Positions 13,491-16,130 of a stretch of 16,130 nt of DNA are shown here, piece by piece. How positions within the stretch are numbered: the first letter of the stretch is position 1; every line of letters begins with the position of its first letter. Position numbers and translations under genes: made by a program. Source of the DNA: an uncultured Lachnospiraceae bacterium (GTDB taxonomy: Bacteria; Bacillota; Clostridia; Lachnospirales; Lachnospiraceae); contig CAMQOJ010000034.1 in NCBI GenBank assembly GCA_947003375.1, positions 1 to 16,130 on the forward strand, read 5' to 3'. A model generated the notes under the pieces. It saw only the letters and a list, made by a program, of their open reading frames with translations, searched no databases and was not told where the DNA came from.

Positions 13491-13531
13491 GCAGGTATGG
13501 TGGAATAGGCAGACACAAGAGACTTAAAATC
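13491..13531 (+). pseudogene. 5' half of a tRNA-Leu(UAA), cut off in the anticodon arm
   Basis: Forty-one bases match the complete tRNA-Leu at 13689 at 37 positions. It has acceptor GCAGGTA, a D arm closed by GTG/CAC, and a loop CTTAAAA. All four differences fall in stems, and the D-stem pair changes together, so it was once a working gene. After AGACTTAAAATC the sequence leaves the tRNA: the expected TCTCT, variable arm, T arm and TACCTGC are absent and do not occur downstream in this window. The 3' half is probably at the far side of an inserted element. Confidence 0.85.
13520..13531 (+). other. Candidate integration core (att) in the tRNA-Leu anticodon loop
   Basis: AGACTTAAAATC is the last stretch shared between the broken tRNA-Leu and the intact copy (13718-13729) before the broken one diverges. 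Recombination at the anticodon loop of tRNA genes is one of the known sites used by tyrosine recombinases. The true core needs the other end of the element, which lies beyond the window. Confidence 0.55.
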
Positions 13532-13688
13532 CAAAGCGCCATTTTCATAATTTTTTCTTATCCCTTGATTTTACAGGGTTTTTTGAAAACTTACAGGATA
13601 TTTCCTGTTGATATCCCTCCTGACATCCCTCCAAAAGTTTTGGAACCTTTTGGAAGAGAGTGGAACGGGATGGAACTGCAAACAATCT
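13532..13688. repeat. Repeat-dense att arm region between broken and intact tRNA-Leu
   Basis: The 157-bp segment has no gene but many short repeats: TTACAGG at 13571 and 13591 (20 bp apart); the inverted repeat ACAGGA-TATT-TCCTGT (13593-13608); GATATCCCTCC and GACATCCCTCC at 13610 and 13622; the palindrome CCAAAAGTTTTGG (13631-13643); TTTTGGAA at 13638 and 13648; and TGGAAC at 13661 and 13671. Spacings of 10, 12 and 20 bp fit proteins bound on one helix face, as in arm sites for integrase, Xis or IHF-like factors. Functional assignment is inference. Confidence 0.5.
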
Positions 13689-13772
13689 GCTGGTATGGCG
13701 GAATAGGCAGACGCAACAGACTTAAAATCTGTCGAACATTTGTTCGTGCCGGTTCAAGTCCGGCTACCAGCA
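13689..13772 (+). tRNA. tRNA-Leu (anticodon UAA), complete
   Basis: An 84-nt class-II tRNA. Acceptor GCTGGTA pairs fully with TACCAGC; D stem GCG/CGC; anticodon stem ACAGA/TCTGT with TAA at 13723-13725; variable arm CGAAC-ATTT-GTTCG; T arm GCCGG-TTCAAGT-CCGGC; discriminator A; no CCA. It is not the repaired form of the broken tRNA-Leu, because its stems match only itself. It lies 24 bp before the end of the integrase gene. Confidence 0.95.
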
Positions 13773-13784
13773 TTGGTTTATTGG

Positions 13785-13829
13785 GAATCCACGCTTTCAG
13801 TTCGCGGCTGAAGTGGATTCTTTTTCTTT
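13785..13829 (+). terminator. Terminator of the tRNA operon, overlapping the integrase 3' end
   Basis: GAATCCAC and GTGGATTC form the base of a stem that continues to TCAG/CTGA with a small bulge, followed by TTTTTCTTT. It begins 13 bp after tRNA-Leu. The integrase stop (13797-13799) lies within its ascending arm. Confidence 0.8.
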
Positions 13830-15053
13830 GCCCAAAAGCCCTATAATCGCATTGGCGGAAGAAAGCTTCTTGTTAAAGTCCATATGCGTATAGATGTTCG
13901 CAGTGGTAGAGATGTTGCTGTGCCCGAGCCATTCCTGGATTTCCTTCAGGCTTACCCCATGTGAGAAAAGCAGCGATGCGCAGCTGTGCCTCAGATCGTG
14001 GAAGCGTATTTTGCGGAAATCATTCTTGTCCAGCATCAGACTGAAATGCTGCGTCACAAAGTCAGGACAGATCAGCTTTCCAACGGGGTCAAGGTAAATG
14101 TATTCCAAATACTCCGTGCAGTAGCTTTTTCCGCAGACTCTGCGCTGTTCGGCCTGCTCCTCCTTAATCCGAAGCAATATCTCTCTGAAAGGTGCCACTA
14201 AAGGCAAGGTGCGTAGGCTTGACTTGTTCTTCGCCCTGTCCTTTGCGATGGTGATAAACTTGCCGTTTACGGTGGCCTGTGTCACGATATGCCGGATGGT
14301 GATGGTGCCTACATCAAAATCAATGCAATTCCATTTCAGCCCTACCACCTCGCTGCGCCGCAGCCCGTAGAAGCTCGCCGTAATTACCGCAAATTCCAAC
14401 GGGTCGCCCCGAAAGAGCCGGAATAATTCCTGAAGCTCGTCTTCGCTGTATGCGCTTCCGGAAAAGGTGTTTTTCTTCGGGCGTTCCACACGGTCAGCGG
14501 GATTGGAATTGATCAGCCCAATCTGATAGGCATATTGCAGACACTTACGGATGTTTGCATGCCTGTGGATTACCGTGTTGGTTGTGAGCTTCTTCTCCAA
14601 AATCTCATACTGGTAATAGTCCTGAATGACCTTCGGGTTATTCTCCAGATTCTTGAGTGTAAGGTGCTTCGGCTCAAAATACGGGACAATGCAGTGCTTG
14701 ACAGTTTGTTCATAACTGCCATAGGTGGTAAGTTCAATGCTCCTCTTTACCATTTCCAGCCATTCCAGGATGAAATCACAGAATAGAGGAGACCCTTCCA
14801 CGATTTCCTTGCTACTATTTTCAGCATTTCCAACTACTACCGTTTCCTCTCCCGCTGATTCTTCCTTGTCGTCACAGGATTCAGGCAAAAAAGACTGGCG
14901 GGCGGCGGTCAGCATCCTTTCCGCATTGCGCTTGTTGCCTTTTACCTCTAACCCGGTTGAAATGGATTTGGTCTTACGCTTTCCGTTCTCATCCTTATAG
15001 CTCAAAATCATTTGATAATATCCATTCTGGATACGCAGATGTCCTGCTACCAT
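13797..15053 (-). CDS. Tyrosine recombinase (integrase) of an integrative element
   Basis: A 418-residue site-specific recombinase. An N-terminal arm-binding domain (about 1-58, NGYYQMILSYKDENGKRKTKS) is followed by an acidic Ser-rich linker (about 58-88), a SAM-like core-binding domain (about 90-190) and a catalytic domain. The catalytic set is complete: R232 (GLRRSE), H352 and R355 (HDLRHS), H378 (WLGHSN) and nucleophile Y388 (IYTHMD). ATG 15053 follows AAGGAGG closely; a longer frame from 15119 lacks a ribosome site. A TATAAT lies on the - strand at 15105-15110 without a good -35. Composition is visibly more AT-rich than the chromosome to the left. The 3' end lies 24 bp from tRNA-Leu, the usual place for an integrase next to its att site. 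It probably integrates and excises an ICE, phage or genomic island. Confidence 0.93.
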   Translation of the reverse strand: MVAGHLRIQNGYYQMILSYKDENGKRKTKSISTGLEVKGNKRNAERMLTAARQSFLPESCDDKEESAGEETVVVGNAENSSKEIVEGSPLFCDFILEWLEMVKRSIELTTYGSYEQTVKHCIVPYFEPKHLTLKNLENNPKVIQDYYQYEILEKKLTTNTVIHRHANIRKCLQYAYQIGLINSNPADRVERPKKNTFSGSAYSEDELQELFRLFRGDPLEFAVITASFYGLRRSEVVGLKWNCIDFDVGTITIRHIVTQATVNGKFITIAKDRAKNKSSLRTLPLVAPFREILLRIKEEQAEQRRVCGKSYCTEYLEYIYLDPVGKLICPDFVTQHFSLMLDKNDFRKIRFHDLRHSCASLLFSHGVSLKEIQEWLGHSNISTTANIYTHMDFNKKLSSANAIIGLLGKEKESTSAAN

Positions 15054-15136
15054 TCGTCTAACCTCCTTTTCGGTAAACAGCTCCCATCTGCCATGATAAG
15101 AGCTATTATAAACGTACAAGCCCTAAAAGAAAAGGG

Positions 15137-15343
15137 TTATTCGGATAATTCCAAATATTTTAGTACATGTACTTTGGCGATTCTATATGTCCCTTCTATG
15201 TGGATGCTCTTTATTTTTTCTTCTTTCAGAAGCTTGTAGGCCGTCTTCGTGCTGATACCGAGCATTGCGCTTAACTGCTCTACATTGACTATATCTGGAT
15301 AATCAGTAAAAAGAACCTGATGGTTCATGTCTTCTTTGCTCAT
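15137..15343 (-). CDS. Excisionase-like HTH protein
   Basis: A 68-residue protein with a winged-helix/HTH_17-type DNA-binding motif: VNVEQLSAMLGISTKTAYKLL, then a small wing (IHIEGTYRIAKVHVLKYLE). Proteins of this type beside an integrase usually act as recombination directionality factors (Xis) or AlpA-like regulators. The ATG at 15343 is chosen over 15361 because AGAAGG lies at normal spacing before it. It runs in the same direction as the integrase, 83 bp upstream of it, so they form an xis-int pair. A transposase gene ends only 71 bp upstream of this start. Confidence 0.75.
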   Translation of the reverse strand: MSKEDMNHQVLFTDYPDIVNVEQLSAMLGISTKTAYKLLKEEKIKSIHIEGTYRIAKVHVLKYLELSE

Positions 15344-15371
15344 AAAATTCCTTCTTTCCAAGTTAGTATGA

Positions 15372-15377
15372 ATTATA
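15372..15377 (-). promoter_or_regulatory. -10 element ahead of the excisionase-like gene
   Basis: On the - strand TATAAT occurs at the right distance from the ATG at 15343, but no -35-like hexamer lies 16-18 bp upstream. The upstream part may have been displaced by the transposase-bearing insertion, or the insertion end supplies it. Confidence 0.35.
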
Positions 15378-15414
15378 AGTTTCCCAATCTGCCGTACTAT
15401 AGAGGTGCAGCAGA

Positions 15415-16130
15415 TCAGGTGTTTTTCCTTGGCCGCCCCCTTGGTCGCTTTGGTTTGTCTTCCGCTGGATTTTTCCTCGGCCTGCCCCGCTTTTTAGGCG
15501 CTGGCTTAGGAATCGGCTTTGAAAGACCAAGGGCTTCCAGCTCATCAAATACATAACTCAGCGTATGTACCCAGAAACCATCATCTGTGGCAGGCTCTTC
15601 TGGCGAGTCGACCATGCGCCATGCACTGGAAAGATCATCAAGCAGCCCGCCATAAGATACCTTTTCTAACAGCCCGGTTTCCCGCGCTTTGCGCAGCATA
15701 CGGCAGGTGAGCACCGTGGAAATGAAGTTTATAAACTCTGAGCCAAGCAGCGAGAAATCGCCCTGGACTTCTGTCCTGTCAAGGCATTCGTCGCTCTTGT
15801 AGCGGTTGAACACCAGCTCCAGCAGCCACCGGTCGTCATAGCAGAGATAGGCAGCCCTGGGATCGATATCCTGGTCTGACTCGAACACGATCACCCCAAA
15901 GACGCGCCGCTTCTTTTCATACGCGTCAGGGCGGAAATCGTCCTGCTTCTCCCTGCGGGCCAGGTAGGAAGCCTCCTCTGCTGAAGCTTTCCTTGCAGAC
16001 CTGTAGGCGTAAAGATAGCGGCCTCCCTGAATCGGGCACTTCCCGTACAGGACATGGTCGTCGATGCCGGTGAGCACGCCCTCGAAAGAGAGCATGTCAT
16101 TGTTGGCGATCCTGACATCGTTCCTTTTTA
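15415..16130 (-). CDS. IS4-superfamily transposase, 5'-truncated by the contig end
   Basis: About 238 C-terminal residues of a DDE transposase; the frame stays open through 16130, so the ATG at 16095 is internal. The YREK signature is exact: Y-DD-R-WLL-E-LVFNRY-K, with the third catalytic acidic residue E. The first two catalytic aspartates are upstream of the window. Downstream of the catalytic fold the protein carries two AT-hook-like motifs (KKRGRPRKN and PRGRPRKN) in a Pro/Lys-rich tail. IS1634- or IS4-type families fit by motif; I cannot name the element. The terminal inverted repeat nearest the 3' end should lie in 15344-15414, but without the other end I cannot place it. No target-site duplication can be assessed. 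Confidence 0.8.
   Translation of the reverse strand, partial: KRNDVRIANNDMLSFEGVLTGIDDHVLYGKCPIQGGRYLYAYRSARKASAEEASYLARREKQDDFRPDAYEKKRRVFGVIVFESDQDIDPRAAYLCYDDRWLLELVFNRYKSDECLDRTEVQGDFSLLGSEFINFISTVLTCRMLRKARETGLLEKVSYGGLLDDLSSAWRMVDSPEEPATDDGFWVHTLSYVFDELEALGLSKPIPKPAPKKRGRPRKNPAEDKPKRPRGRPRKNT

Noticed and set aside
13520..13729. Two shared 12-bp cores as the two ends of a tiny 198-bp element
   Set aside because: Joining the first 5' half to the second 3' half would leave mismatches in acceptor and anticodon stems, so the two tRNAs are not halves of one original gene.
13445..13846. + strand frame (133 codons) running through the tRNA region
   Set aside because: It reads through both tRNA-Leu sequences and the repeat segment; the DIPPDIPP repeat it encodes is just the 12-bp DNA repeat.

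Overview
The window looks like a contig end-to-end from a sporulating, GC-rich Clostridia genome, most likely Lachnospiraceae. That assignment is inference from gene order (yabQ, divIC, spoIIE, tilS, hpt, ftsH), codon and base bias, and the style of the two-component and amidase genes; no marker here fixes a genus. Bases 1-34 are not genome: they match the Illumina Nextera (Tn5) read-1 adapter, so biological sequence starts at 35. The right end stops inside a transposase gene, a common place for an assembly to break.

Layout. (1) 35-6007, all + strand: sporulation, division and housekeeping genes. A yabQ 3' part and a divIC/ftsB-like gene end in a terminator. Next comes a Spo0A-type promoter with a 21-bp spacer driving a short, apparently soluble SpoIIE phosphatase, followed by tilS, hpt and ftsH (TTG start). 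(2) 6008-6239: a possible short orphan transcript ending in a terminator shared with the convergent MATE gene. (3) 6240-7998, - strand: an operon of two paralogous ~60-residue proteins and a MATE exporter, with a clear promoter at 8049-8077. (4) 8102-13316, + strand: a five-gene envelope module. It encodes a secreted VCBS/FG-GAP-like protein, an OmpR-family response regulator, a sensor kinase, a membrane-anchored protein with a weak PepSY-like look, and an Amidase_3 peptidoglycan amidase. Ahead of the amidase are six 11-bp direct repeats, the spacing used by OmpR/PhoB-family regulators, so the module probably controls its own cell-wall hydrolase. (5) 13337-13829: a tRNA-Tyr gene, the 5' half of a tRNA-Leu(UAA) cut off in its anticodon loop, a repeat-dense 157-bp segment, and a complete, different tRNA-Leu(UAA). 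(6) 13797-16130, - strand and visibly more AT-rich at first: a tyrosine recombinase, an excisionase-like HTH protein and an IS4-superfamily transposase with an AT-hook tail, cut off by the contig end.

The points I find most worth following are the six-repeat array ahead of the amidase and the tRNA-Leu locus. There, an integrative element appears to have split one tRNA-Leu(UAA) at its anticodon and lies beside an intact isoacceptor that could replace it. No CRISPR array, defence island or clearly unprecedented enzyme system is visible.
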